A stretch of 58,707 nucleotides of DNA from Kaistella yonginensis (GTDB taxonomy: Bacteria; Bacteroidota; Bacteroidia; Flavobacteriales; Weeksellaceae). A program made the position numbers and the translations under genes. Position 1 is the first letter of the stretch; the number at the start of each line of letters is the position of its first letter. The DNA is taken from positions 1-58,707 of the forward strand of contig NZ_JAUFQB010000054.1 in the NCBI RefSeq assembly GCF_030409525.1, read 5' to 3'. The notes beneath the pieces are model-generated. The model had not been told where the DNA came from, did not search any database, and worked only from the letters and a program-made list of their open reading frames with translations. Positions 17,008 through 25,697 of this stretch are shown here, piece by piece.

Positions 17008-17988
17008 ATGAAGTTTTTTAGATATCTCTTATTTTCTGCCGTATTCCTACTGGGAATGGTTTCTTGTAAAAAAGAATCCCAAAATGTTTGGAAAGTCGAT
17101 GTTGAAAATCCAATTGAAAAAATAGAATTAACCGATATTTCGAAAGAATTCTACGATCCAACCGTTCCGTTGGAAATATTTAGCCAGAAATATCCCTGGT
17201 TTCAAGGAACTGTTCCTGAGGAAGATTTCGCAGAAAGAAGAAAAGATCCAGAGGAAATAAAAATTTACAAAGACGCAATTTCTAAGATTGATCTCACCAA
17301 ACTTAATACCGAGTTGGCTGATTTGTTTTCGCATATAAAAGTTCATTTTCCAGAATTTAAAGAGCCCAAAGTTTTTATCTATTCATCTGCTTTGCAAGGA
17401 ATTATGGAACCTATATTCTATGAGCCCAACGAAGCCGTATTATTTATTGACATCACCGCATTTATGGGTGAAAATAACCCCAACTACAAAGGATTGGAAC
17501 TGTACTTCCAGAAAAGTATGAATCCGAAAAACATTCTACCGAAGGTCTCTGATATCTTTGCCCACCATTTTGTAGAACCCAACTTTGAACAACAAAAATT
17601 CATTGATCAAATCGTATATTACGGAAAACTGATGACTTTGCAAGACGCATTTTTACCGCAGGAACCCGATGCTTTAAAAATGAATTATACGCCAGAACAA
17701 TACGATTGGGCAAAAGCGAATGAAGTAAATATCTGGAACTTTTTTGTAGAGAATAATCTGGTTTTCAGCGATGACCAAAGATTGGCAGAACGGTTCATCA
17801 ACCCGGCACCGTTTTCTAAATTTTATACAGAAATCGACAATGAATCCTCGCCGCAACTGGGTATATATATCGGTTGGCAGATTTGTAGAAAATTTTATCA
17901 GGAAAAACCAAATACGAAATTGACAGATTTTCTAAAGATGAACGCTCAGGAAATTTTTAATCAAAGCAATTATAAACCAAAGAACTGA
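17008..17988 (+). CDS. gldB: Gliding motility lipoprotein GldB
   Basis: A cell-envelope lipoprotein needed for gliding in Flavobacterium. The 326-residue product starts with a lipoprotein signal ending LGMVSCKK (Cys20). The rest matches the GldB family in length and in segments such as KYPWFQGTVPEEDF, IYSSALQGIMEPIF and GIYIGWQICRKFYQ. The frame is open 20 codons further upstream, but those codons overlap the divergent GNAT gene and spoil the signal peptide, so the ATG at 17008 is chosen. gldC follows 67 bp downstream. Confidence 0.93.
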   Translation: MKFFRYLLFSAVFLLGMVSCKKESQNVWKVDVENPIEKIELTDISKEFYDPTVPLEIFSQKYPWFQGTVPEEDFAERRKDPEEIKIYKDAISKIDLTKLNTELADLFSHIKVHFPEFKEPKVFIYSSALQGIMEPIFYEPNEAVLFIDITAFMGENNPNYKGLELYFQKSMNPKNILPKVSDIFAHHFVEPNFEQQKFIDQIVYYGKLMTLQDAFLPQEPDALKMNYTPEQYDWAKANEVNIWNFFVENNLVFSDDQRLAERFINPAPFSKFYTEIDNESSPQLGIYIGWQICRKFYQEKPNTKLTDFLKMNAQEIFNQSNYKPKN

Positions 17989-18055
17989 GGAGATAAGGTG
18001 ATCATTAAAAAACCATCATCAAATCAGCGCATTTTGAAATTAACAAATTAATATT

Positions 18056-18382
18056 ATGAAAAAGACTCAAATTACCATAGATATCGAACTTGATGACAAC
18101 CATGTTCCGGAAAAAATAACCTGGAATGCCGAAGATGGAGGCATTGAAAAAGAACCAACTAAAGCGACGATGGTTTCCGTGTGGGACGATGTGAAAAAAG
18201 AAGCTTTACGCATCGATCTTTGGACGAAAGACATGCCTGTAGATGATATGAAAATGTTCCTGCACCAGGTTTTAATGTCGTTAAGCCACACCTATGAAAA
18301 AGCAACCGGTGAAGAAGATGTTGCCCAGTGGATGGATGCTATGGCGGAAGAATTCGCCCAACGCGCAGCGATTAAAATGTAA
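18056..18382 (+). CDS. gldC: Gliding motility protein GldC
   Basis: A small cytoplasmic protein (108 residues) without a signal peptide. It is the usual partner of gldB and supports gliding in F. johnsoniae. It has the family pattern: an ITIDIELDDNHVPEKITWNAEDGG start, the WDDVKKEALRIDLWTKDMPVDDM middle and a helical C-terminus. Its biochemical role is not known. It is co-directional with gldB and followed by a strong hairpin. Confidence 0.93.
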   Translation: MKKTQITIDIELDDNHVPEKITWNAEDGGIEKEPTKATMVSVWDDVKKEALRIDLWTKDMPVDDMKMFLHQVLMSLSHTYEKATGEEDVAQWMDAMAEEFAQRAAIKM

Positions 18383-18409
18383 AACAACCGCAAAATTCTA
18401 GAGAAAATA

Positions 18410-18439
18410 AAATGCCGTTTCAGCACTGAAACGGCATTT
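18410..18439. terminator. Perfect 14-bp hairpin between gldC and the GLUG protein gene
   Basis: AAATGCCGTTTCAG is followed after two bases by its exact complement. It lies between convergent genes and probably terminates both. The T tract is better on the minus strand. Confidence 0.75.
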
Positions 18440-18461
18440 GTTAAAAAACCAAAGCTTTCAT

Positions 18462-19919
18462 TTATTTTTTAAAAAATTTATGGCTGCTCGTTTCGATTCC
18501 ATTTTGAAGGATGAGCATATAGTTTCCTTTGCTTAGTTGGGCCAGATTTACAGTACCCTCAGTTACAAGACCTGATTTAATAATTCTACCAGAAAAATCG
18601 ACCACTTTATAGCTGATGTTTTTATCTTTTGAATTAATCGTCATGAAATCAATGACCACCGTTGGGTAAACCTGAATTTTAGAACCTGCAGAAGAATTTG
18701 AAGTTGCTAAAGCTTGTTCAAATGCAAGCGTTGGATATCCATCATTTTTTGAAGCATCAAAATACCAAACAGCGGTAGGTCTTGCAGCATTTAACAAATT
18801 TGCAAGATTTTGCGTTTTCATTTGCGCTGAAGGCCAACCCATAATATCGTAGGTGGTCGGAGCCGCAAGGTACATTCCAATCGGATCAAGTGGTGCATTT
18901 GTAAAATCATAATAAATGTTAGAACCTGTCATAAACGCAACAAAACCAGCGAAACCTCCGCTGGCGGATACATTATTAACAGTTCCTGTAGAGTACACAT
19001 TTGTAGTGATGGCATTACTCTCCGGGCCACCATAAAATCCACCGACTCTTTCAGAAGCGGCAAAAACATTGGAGCGGGTATAAGAATCAGAAATTTCATT
19101 ATTCCGATTAGGTCCGAATGCCATAGTACTATACCCGGCAAAACCACCGATGATATATTGACCGGTTACATTACCTTTTGCATAAGATTTGGTAATAGAA
19201 GTTTTGTCCCAGACTGTCCCAACCAAGCCTCCACCCTGATTAACGCCAGAAACTTCGCCTTCCGCAGATGAATTACTGATGGTGGAGTTGGTTAACAGGC
19301 CACCTACGAGACCTCCAACATTAAAATCGGTTCCAGAAATATTTACATTTTTTGCGTGGCAATTATCCATCGTACTGTTGGTCGATAGATTTCCTACAAT
19401 ACTTCCAACCGTATCGTGGCCAGAAACGGTTACGTTTACCGCCGTAAGATTATCGATTTTACCGTTGAACATTTGACCCACAAAACCCACAAAATCACCA
19501 CCGGGCAGGTTAATTTGAATGTTGGATATTTTTTTATTGTTTCCTTTGATAATTCCTGAAAATGGAAACTGATAACCTTTTCCGATTGGCATCCAAAGAT
19601 GTGCACCAAAATCCATATCATTTCCGATGATCACCGTTTTTCCAACAAATTTATTTCCATCATTTACAATTTGAGCAAGTCCTGCAAGCTGAGCTGGAGT
19701 GGTTAACGTAAATTCTGTATCGGTGGTATTATACCAAGTATTATCTGCATTATCCTGCCATAAAGTAGTAGGAGCCTTCAGGAAAAAAGCCTCGTTTGAA
19801 GGAGTTACAGAAGTTAAAAATGTTACTTTACTCCCTTCATTAGGAGCTTTAATTAATTGGGCAGAAGCACCATACCCAGTGGCGACCAAAAGCGCCAAAA
19901 GAATAATTCTTTTTTTCAT
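18462..19919 (-). CDS. GLUG-repeat surface protein with T9SS type A sorting domain
   Basis: A 485-residue secreted protein. It has a signal peptide (about 1-20, ending ASAQ), a repeat region (about 110-340) with GLUG-type units (VGGLVGGLLTNSTISNSSAEG; GGGLVGTVWDKTSITKSYAKG) that should form a beta-solenoid, and a C-terminal type A sorting domain (about 415-485: KIQVYPTV...GRIIKSG...LSKGNYMLIL) that directs export and attachment by the type IX system. It may be a surface adhesin. It shares its 3' hairpin with gldC. Confidence 0.88.
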   Translation of the reverse strand: MKKRIILLALLVATGYGASAQLIKAPNEGSKVTFLTSVTPSNEAFFLKAPTTLWQDNADNTWYNTTDTEFTLTTPAQLAGLAQIVNDGNKFVGKTVIIGNDMDFGAHLWMPIGKGYQFPFSGIIKGNNKKISNIQINLPGGDFVGFVGQMFNGKIDNLTAVNVTVSGHDTVGSIVGNLSTNSTMDNCHAKNVNISGTDFNVGGLVGGLLTNSTISNSSAEGEVSGVNQGGGLVGTVWDKTSITKSYAKGNVTGQYIIGGFAGYSTMAFGPNRNNEISDSYTRSNVFAASERVGGFYGGPESNAITTNVYSTGTVNNVSASGGFAGFVAFMTGSNIYYDFTNAPLDPIGMYLAAPTTYDIMGWPSAQMKTQNLANLLNAARPTAVWYFDASKNDGYPTLAFEQALATSNSSAGSKIQVYPTVVIDFMTINSKDKNISYKVVDFSGRIIKSGLVTEGTVNLAQLSKGNYMLILQNGIETSSHKFFKK

Positions 19920-20076
19920 AATACTTTTTTAGATTAGATGCATAAATACAATTTTTTAGTTATGATTAAATTAAAAGTAATACTTAACTATTGCAGAATT
20001 CATGAATTATGCAATGATTAGCACAAAATTAATCGACGGGAAAGCAGTTTCAAACTTTTACAAAGAATTTCATTTG

Positions 20077-20084
20077 TATCTTTG
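20077..20084 (+). promoter_or_regulatory. Promoter -7 element (TATCTTTG) of the trans-sulfuration gene
   Basis: TATCTTTG, 20 nt upstream of the ATG, matches TAnnTTTG. No riboswitch-like structure is recognisable in the intergenic region. Confidence 0.55.
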
Positions 20085-20104
20085 CATATTAAAAATTTTA
20101 AAGA

Positions 20105-21244
20105 ATGAATTTCAATACCAAAGTGATACACGGTGGGCAGCACCACGAATCGGCCACAGGCTCGGTGAACGTTCCTGTATTTTTAACCTCAACATTTGCA
20201 CAGAAATCACCAGGAATTCATTCTGGTTACGAATATTCCCGTGCTGCAAATCCAACAAGACAAGCTTTAGAAGACAGCCTTGCCTCGATCGAAAATGGAG
20301 CGAGAGGATTAGCGTTTGGATCCGGATTAGCAGCCATTGATTGTGTTTTAAAATTATTAAATCCGGGTGATGAAGTGGTTGCAGTAGATGATTTATATGG
20401 TGGAACCTACCGAATGTTCACCCGATTGTTTGAAAAATATCAATTGAAATTTACCTTTGTGAGTTTTGATGATGTTTCGAAAATTTCGCAGGTAATCACT
20501 GATAAAACCAAATTAATTTGGTTGGAAACCCCTACCAACCCTTTAATGAAATTGGTCGACATCAAAGCGGTAACCGATTTGGTAAAAGGAAAAGATATTT
20601 TAGTCGCGGTCGATAATACTTTTGCAACGCCTTACCTTCAATTGCCTTTGGATTTAGGTGCAGATATCGTGATGCATTCAGCCACGAAATATTTAGGAGG
20701 GCATTCTGATGTAATTGCGGGAGCCTTGATCGCAAAAACTTCGGATTTGGGTGACAAATTGCATTTCATACAGTTTGCAAGTGGTGGGATTTTAGGACCG
20801 CACGATGCTTATTTGGTCTTGAGAGGAATTAAAACATTGGCTCTAAGAGTTCAGAGACATTCTGAAAATGGGTTGGCAGTGGCAAAATATTTAGAGAATC
20901 ATCAGGCGGTTGCGCAGGTTTTTTATCCCGGATTAGAATCTCACCCTCAGTTTGAATTGGCAAAAAAACAAATGAAAGATTTTGGCGGAATGGTTTCATT
21001 CACCTTTAAATCTGGTAAAAAAGAAGATTCCATCAAGTTTTTAGAAAAGGTAAAAATCTTCACCTTAGCCGAATCTCTAGGCGGTGTAGAATCTTTGGCC
21101 AACCATCCCGCATTAATGACCCACGCATCTATCCCGGCAGAAAAACGTGCCGAATTGGGAATCACCGATGATTTGGTTCGCCTCAGTGTTGGTATCGAAG
21201 ACCAAGAAGATTTGATCGCAGATCTGGAAAAGGCTTTTGGTTAA
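20105..21244 (+). CDS. Cys/Met metabolism PLP-dependent enzyme (cystathionine gamma-synthase/lyase)
   Basis: A 379-residue PLP enzyme of the trans-sulfuration family. The cofactor Lys195 lies in HSATKYLGGHSD. YEYSRAANPTR binds the phosphate of the neighbouring subunit, and LGGVESLANHPALMTHASIP is the C-terminal signature. Length and motifs do not separate cystathionine gamma-synthase (MetB) from gamma-lyase; the N-terminal TKVIHGGQHHESATGSVNVPVF is common in both. It is followed by its own terminator. Confidence 0.9.
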   Translation: MNFNTKVIHGGQHHESATGSVNVPVFLTSTFAQKSPGIHSGYEYSRAANPTRQALEDSLASIENGARGLAFGSGLAAIDCVLKLLNPGDEVVAVDDLYGGTYRMFTRLFEKYQLKFTFVSFDDVSKISQVITDKTKLIWLETPTNPLMKLVDIKAVTDLVKGKDILVAVDNTFATPYLQLPLDLGADIVMHSATKYLGGHSDVIAGALIAKTSDLGDKLHFIQFASGGILGPHDAYLVLRGIKTLALRVQRHSENGLAVAKYLENHQAVAQVFYPGLESHPQFELAKKQMKDFGGMVSFTFKSGKKEDSIKFLEKVKIFTLAESLGGVESLANHPALMTHASIPAEKRAELGITDDLVRLSVGIEDQEDLIADLEKAFG

Positions 21245-21261
21245 TCGAAAAATATTTAAAA

Positions 21262-21299
21262 AAAAACCTTGAAGTTTCGCAAAACTTGAAGGTTTTTTA
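21262..21299 (+). terminator. Terminator of the trans-sulfuration gene
   Basis: AACCTT-AAGTTT pairs with AAACTT-AAGGTT (one mismatch) and is followed by TTTTTTAT, 18 bp after the stop codon. Confidence 0.8.
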
Positions 21300-21310
21300 T
21301 AATTTTGAAT

Positions 21311-21820
21311 ATGAACGAATTTCAAAAATATATTGAAAGATATCTCGACTTAATTCCAACTGAAAACTGGCAGGAAGAACTAAGAATCACTTCCGCTGAA
21401 ACACTCGAGCTGTATCAACAATTAACAGAAGAACAAGCTGATTTTGCATATGCAGAAGGGAAATGGACGTTAAAAGAAGTGCTGCAGCATTTAATTGATG
21501 CAGAGCGTATTTTTATTTATCGTGCCTTGCGATTTTCCCGAAATGATCAAACCGAAATTGCTGGTTGGGACGAAGAAGGTTACGGAAGAGAATACCATTT
21601 AGAAGAAGTTTCTTTGAAAAATCTCCTTGAGGAATTTGACCAGCTGCGAAAATCCAATATTTTATTTTTCCAAAATTTAAAAGCGGTATTTTTTTCTCGA
21701 AAAGGGATTGCTAATGGCAACGAAATTTCCGTAGAAACATTGGGTAAATTAATTGTTGGTCACCATCTTCATCATTTAAACAGTGTTAAAGAGCGCTACT
21801 TAACACCATTGCAAAAATGA
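21311..21820 (+). CDS. DinB superfamily protein
   Basis: A 169-residue four-helix-bundle protein of the DinB/YfiT type, expected to bind a divalent metal through three His. His residues are seen in LKEVLQHLIDAERIF and VGHHLHHLNSVKERYL. The family includes thiol-dependent transferases and proteins of unknown role. The ATG at 21311 is chosen over a TTG two codons upstream. The next gene overlaps by 4 bp (ATGA), which indicates translational coupling. Confidence 0.85.
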   Translation: MNEFQKYIERYLDLIPTENWQEELRITSAETLELYQQLTEEQADFAYAEGKWTLKEVLQHLIDAERIFIYRALRFSRNDQTEIAGWDEEGYGREYHLEEVSLKNLLEEFDQLRKSNILFFQNLKAVFFSRKGIANGNEISVETLGKLIVGHHLHHLNSVKERYLTPLQK

Positions 21821-22269
21821 AAAAAACAAGAAATGCAACTTTTGATGATTCGGCTGAATTATCCATTTTATTTGATGAATACAGGGTTTTTTATCATAAA
21901 GAAAGTGATGTTAATAGCGCAGAAAACTTTCTAAAGGAACGCTTACAAAATAAAGATTCTGAAATTTATGTGGCCGAAACAGACGGAAAACTGGTCGGAT
22001 TTGTTCAGCTTTATCCACTGTTTTCATCGACCAGAATGAAAAAATATTGGCTTTTAAATGATTTATATGTGAATGTAAATTCGCGTGGTAAAGGTTTTTC
22101 CAAGGAACTGATCGACGAGGCAAAAAAATTATGCCGCGAAACTGCCGCTAGCGGAATCCTATTGGAAACCGGAAAAAATAATGAAATCGGAAACCAACTT
22201 TACCCACGTTCTGGTTTTGAATTGTACGACAGCGTGAATTTCTATGAATGGTTAAATCTGGACTTCTAA
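21817..22269 (+). CDS. GNAT family N-acetyltransferase
   Basis: A 150-residue acetyltransferase with the acetyl-CoA motif LNDLYVNVNSRGKGFSKELIDEAKKLC (about 85-112) and a C-terminal NQLYPRSGFELYDSVNFYEW like that of small-molecule GNATs. Its start codon overlaps the stop codon of the DinB gene (ATGA), so the two are co-translated. The end is 14 bp before the start of the YchJ-like gene, forming a three-gene unit. The substrate is unknown. Confidence 0.85.
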   Translation: MKKTRNATFDDSAELSILFDEYRVFYHKESDVNSAENFLKERLQNKDSEIYVAETDGKLVGFVQLYPLFSSTRMKKYWLLNDLYVNVNSRGKGFSKELIDEAKKLCRETAASGILLETGKNNEIGNQLYPRSGFELYDSVNFYEWLNLDF

Positions 22270-22283
22270 AAAATCTAAGAGAA

Positions 22284-22661
22284 ATGAACTGCCCATGTTG
22301 CTCTGGAAAATCGTACGAAGCATGTTGCAAACCTTATCACAAAAGTGAAAAACTTGCTCCAACAGCCGAAGCGTTGATGCGCTCTCGGTTTTCTGCCTTC
22401 GCCATTCCCAATGGAGAATATCTGATGGAAACTACCGTGCCCGCCAAAAGAAAACTCTATAACGAAAAAGATTTACAGGAATGGGGCGAAATTAATGAAT
22501 GGACAAAATTGGAAATTGTTCAAACACCAACTTTAAATCAAGTAGAATTCAAAGCCTTCTACAACGATGAAAGTAGAAAACCACAAGTACATCATGAACT
22601 TTCCTTATTTCAGAAATTGAATGAGCGTTGGTATTATGTTTCGGGTGAATTTTTAGATTAA
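22284..22661 (+). CDS. YchJ-like protein with SEC-C zinc motif
   Basis: A 125-residue protein starting with a SEC-C-like metal-binding motif (CPCCSGKSYEACC) followed by a YchJ-type NTF2-like domain (LAPTAEALMRSRFSAFAIPNGEYLMETT; WYYVSGEFL). The frame is open further upstream inside the GNAT gene, but the ATG at 22284, directly before the Cys motif, is the family start. It is the last gene of the DinB-GNAT-YchJ unit. Function unknown. Confidence 0.85.
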   Translation: MNCPCCSGKSYEACCKPYHKSEKLAPTAEALMRSRFSAFAIPNGEYLMETTVPAKRKLYNEKDLQEWGEINEWTKLEIVQTPTLNQVEFKAFYNDESRKPQVHHELSLFQKLNERWYYVSGEFLD

Positions 22662-22844
22662 AAAATAATTCAAAAATGCGCGCGTAAGAACAATAGCGCA
22701 ACCGACAATGGAAAGCGCTTAACGCTGCTAATAAAGAGCGATAACAAATAGAATTCAAGAAAAATCGCCATTACAACAACAAAAAACACAATTAATTCTG
22801 AATTTATGTTTTTGAAATAGGATTAAAAAGTGGTAGCCTGGTAA

Positions 22845-23291
22845 TTAATCAACCATTGCTTCACCCGACTTTCTGTAGGTATAATTTCCGTAGATGTGTC
22901 TTCTGGCAAATCGGCTTGGGGAATCTGCGTTGACCATTTTGATATAGGTATTTCTCGGAACGCCGATATATTCGTACATTTTCCCATTAAAATGCTGAAC
23001 TTTCAAGATCGATTTCTCATGATAAAAATCCTGAATAATCGATTTTGCGATTGTTTCTGTGTATTCTTCCTTGTATTTTTCTTGCGTTTCAGGATTGATG
23101 CTCACTAAAAAATGATAAGCTTCAATCACTGTTTTACTTTGTTCTTCCGCATCAAGCTTGCCCGCTTCATCATTTACAAATTTATCAGGATGCGCTTCTT
23201 TCATCGTATTTCTGTAGACTGTTTTTAAATCTTTCAAAGTGGCTGTTTTATCAACCCCAAGAAGTTTTCTGTGTTCACCAATTCTCTTCAT
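22845..23291 (-). CDS. J-domain protein with C-terminal KTSC domain
   Basis: A 148-residue protein. The first ~70 residues form a J domain (LLGVDKTATLKDLKTVYRNTMKEAHPDKF, with the HPD motif that stimulates DnaK). The last ~65 match the KTSC domain (ILKVQHFNGKMYEYIGVP; RFARRHIYGNYTYRKSG), a module otherwise seen alone or at the end of lysyl-tRNA synthetases. A -7-like TAATTTTG is at 23315-23322. It is a possible co-chaperone with a nucleic-acid-related partner. The 183 bp between it and the YchJ gene hold nothing I recognise. Confidence 0.85.
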   Translation of the reverse strand: MKRIGEHRKLLGVDKTATLKDLKTVYRNTMKEAHPDKFVNDEAGKLDAEEQSKTVIEAYHFLVSINPETQEKYKEEYTETIAKSIIQDFYHEKSILKVQHFNGKMYEYIGVPRNTYIKMVNADSPSRFARRHIYGNYTYRKSGEAMVD

Positions 23292-23437
23292 AACTATATC
23301 TTTTTTTGCGGGTGCAAAATTACGCTTTTAAATTTAAATATCATTTCTGTTGAATGATCTACATTAATAAAAAAATTCTCATGCTTCTCCAAAAAAAACT
23401 TTCTCGAGTCTTCAGCTGGCTCTTCCTTTGAAATTCT

Positions 23438-23445
23438 TACCTTTG
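23438..23445 (+). promoter_or_regulatory. Promoter -7 element (TACCTTTG) of tyrS
   Basis: TACCTTTG matches TAnnTTTG, 23 nt upstream of the tyrS ATG. No correctly spaced -33 element is evident, and no T-box or leader structure was seen. Confidence 0.5.
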
Positions 23446-23468
23446 CTACTTTAAAAAATTGTACTGAA

Positions 23469-24764
23469 ATGAACGCTTTTATTGAAGAACTGAAATGGCG
23501 CGGCCTTTTTGCCGACATGATGCCTGGAACCGATGAACAACTAAATAAGGAAATGACGACGGCGTATATCGGCTTCGATCCTACAGCAGATTCATTGCAT
23601 ATTGGGAGTTTAATCCCGATTAAAGTATTGGCACATTTTCAGCAACACGGCCATAAACCTGTCGCTCTGGTTGGTGGTGCCACCGGAATGATTGGTGATC
23701 CATCTGGAAAATCCAATGAGCGAAATACTTTAGATGAAGACACTCTAAATCATTATGTAGAATGTTTGAAAGGTCAACTTTCAAGATTCCTGAATTTCGA
23801 TGGAACAGAAACCAATAGCGCAGAGTTGGTTAACAATTACGACTGGATGAAGACGATTTCTTTTCTTGATTTCATTCGAGATACCGGCAAGCACCTCACC
23901 GTAAATTATATGATGGCGAAAGAATCGGTGAAGAAAAGAATAACTGGTGAAGGCGGTGCGGAAGGAATGAGTTTCACAGAATTCTCTTACCAACTATTGC
24001 AGGGTTATGATTTCTTGCATCTTTATAAAGAAAAAAACATACGTCTTCAAATGGGCGGATCTGATCAATGGGGCAATATCACCACGGGTACCGAATTAAT
24101 CCGAAGAAAAGTACAGGGTGAAGCCTTTGCTTTAACCGTTCCACTCATTACCAAAGCGGATGGTTCAAAATTCGGAAAATCGGAAGCGGGCGAAAACTAC
24201 TGGCTCGATGCAAAGAGAACTTCGCCATACAAATTCTACCAATTTTGGGTGAATGCCACTGATGCCGATGCTGAACGATTTATTAAATTCTATACTTTTT
24301 TAAGCAAAAAAGAAATCGAAGCCTTAATTAACGAACATCAACTGGCTCCACATGAGCGTAAATTACAGAAAAAACTGGCAGAAGAAGTCACGGTTTGGGT
24401 TCATAATCGTGAAGAATTTGAAAAAGCAGTGAAAGCTTCCGAGATTCTATTCGGTCGCTCCACGGCAGAAGACTTGGTGAATTTGGATGAAGCAACTTTC
24501 CTGGAGGTTTTTGAAGGTGTTCCCCAAAAAGAAATCACAAAAGCTGAAGTTGTGGGAAGTAACATTATCGATTTAATTTCAGAAAAATCAGGTTTTTTAA
24601 AATCGAAAGGAGAAGCAAAAAGAGAATTGGCGGGCAATTCAATTTCCATTAATAAAGAAAAAATAGACGAAACTTTTACAGTTGCCGACAGTGATTTAAT
24701 CGATGAGAAATTTCTTTTAGTGCAAAAAGGCAAAAAAAATTATTTTATTATAAAAGCGGTATAA
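23469..24764 (+). CDS. tyrS: Tyrosyl-tRNA synthetase
   Basis: Charges tRNA-Tyr. The 431-residue product is full length for the bacterial TyrRS: a class I Rossmann catalytic domain with the HIGH-type motif LHIGSL (about 46), the tyrosine/tRNA segment [19 protein letters not shown], the KMSKS-type loop KFGKSE (about 234) and a C-terminal S4-like RNA-binding domain (about 360-431, with [22 protein letters not shown]). Confidence 0.97.
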   Translation: MNAFIEELKWRGLFADMMPGTDEQLNKEMTTAYIGFDPTADSLHIGSLIPIKVLAHFQQHGHKPVALVGGATGMIGDPSGKSNERNTLDEDTLNHYVECLKGQLSRFLNFDGTETNSAELVNNYDWMKTISFLDFIRDTGKHLTVNYMMAKESVKKRITGEGGAEGMSFTEFSYQLLQGYDFLHLYKEKNIRLQMGGSDQWGNITTGTELIRRKVQGEAFALTVPLITKADGSKFGKSEAGENYWLDAKRTSPYKFYQFWVNATDADAERFIKFYTFLSKKEIEALINEHQLAPHERKLQKKLAEEVTVWVHNREEFEKAVKASEILFGRSTAEDLVNLDEATFLEVFEGVPQKEITKAEVVGSNIIDLISEKSGFLKSKGEAKRELAGNSISINKEKIDETFTVADSDLIDEKFLLVQKGKKNYFIIKAV

Positions 24765-24842
24765 AGCACAAAACTGCTAATTTTTAACACTATATTATGA
24801 AAGCCGGAGCACTTCCGGTTTTTATTTTTACGGATTTCATCG

Positions 24843-24850
24843 TATCTTTG
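24843..24850 (+). promoter_or_regulatory. Promoter -7 element (TATCTTTG) of the desaturase gene
   Basis: TATCTTTG, 17 nt upstream of the desaturase ATG. Confidence 0.5.
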
Positions 24851-24867
24851 CCACTTAATTTTATTAC

Positions 24868-25623
24868 ATGGTTATCATTATTTTCATCGTTGTCCTTTGG
24901 TATTCAGGACTTTTTTTCCAGACTTTTTTTCTGCATCGGTATGCGGCGCACCAATCTTTTAAAATGTCGAAATTTGGCGAGAAGCTTTGTTTCGTTTTAA
25001 CTTGGGTAACGCAAGGATCTAATTATCTTTCCGCTTACGGTTACGGAGTGATGCACAGAATGCATCATGCTTTTGCCGATACTGAAAAAGATCCACACTC
25101 CCCGAAATATGATGATAATTTGTTTTCAATGATGTGGCGTACGAAGAAAATCTATGCTGATATCAACAGTCAGAAAGCGATTATTGAGGAAAAATTCACC
25201 AAGAATGTGCCACAATGGGAAGGTTTCGACAAATTTGCCAGCTCTTGGGGATCAAGACTCGCTTGGGGAATTGCCTACACTGCTTTTTTCTATTTCTTTG
25301 CAACCGCTTGGTGGCAATGGCTTTTATTACCGGTTGCCTATATGATGGCGCCAATTCATGGGGTAATAATTAACTGGTTTGCACACATTTATGGTTACAC
25401 CAATTTTAAAGTTTCTGATACTTCTAAAAACCTCCTCCGTTTTGATTGGCTAATGATGGGCGAAGCTTATCATAACAATCACCACAAACACGGTGGCAGA
25501 GCGAATTTCGGTGGGGTAAGATGGCATGAAATTGATGTAACTTATTACATCATGGTGCTACTCGATAAAATGAAACTTATTAAACTGAATCCAGTTGCAG
25601 TCGTTGTCAAGAGAGAATATTAA
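24868..25623 (+). CDS. Acyl-lipid/acyl-CoA fatty acid desaturase
   Basis: A 251-residue integral membrane di-iron desaturase. Three histidine boxes are visible: HRYAAH (about 25-30), HRMHHAF (about 64-68) and HNNHHKHGG (about 200-205). Hydrophobic segments at about 1-24, 125-160 and 150-170 frame the active site. The protein is short compared with delta-9 desaturases (~300) but has all eight expected His. It probably introduces a double bond for membrane fluidity. Confidence 0.88.
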   Translation: MVIIIFIVVLWYSGLFFQTFFLHRYAAHQSFKMSKFGEKLCFVLTWVTQGSNYLSAYGYGVMHRMHHAFADTEKDPHSPKYDDNLFSMMWRTKKIYADINSQKAIIEEKFTKNVPQWEGFDKFASSWGSRLAWGIAYTAFFYFFATAWWQWLLLPVAYMMAPIHGVIINWFAHIYGYTNFKVSDTSKNLLRFDWLMMGEAYHNNHHKHGGRANFGGVRWHEIDVTYYIMVLLDKMKLIKLNPVAVVVKREY

Positions 25624-25630
25624 ATAAAAA

Positions 25631-25666
25631 AAATGTCTCGTCATTATTTGACGAGACATTTTTATT
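25631..25666. terminator. Bidirectional terminator after the desaturase gene
   Basis: AAATGTCTCGTCA pairs exactly with TGACGAGACATTT around a 5-nt loop, with A and T runs on either side. It lies between convergent genes. Confidence 0.85.
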
Positions 25667-25697
25667 GTGATTTCCGACTGATTAAATGCTGGGCTTT

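Noticed and set aside
20009..20104. SAM or other riboswitch upstream of the trans-sulfuration gene
   Set aside because: No conserved riboswitch core or long hairpin in this stretch; just a -7 element.
20002..20340. 112-residue plus-strand frame upstream of the trans-sulfuration gene
   Set aside because: It overlaps the PLP enzyme in another frame and has no family-like sequence.
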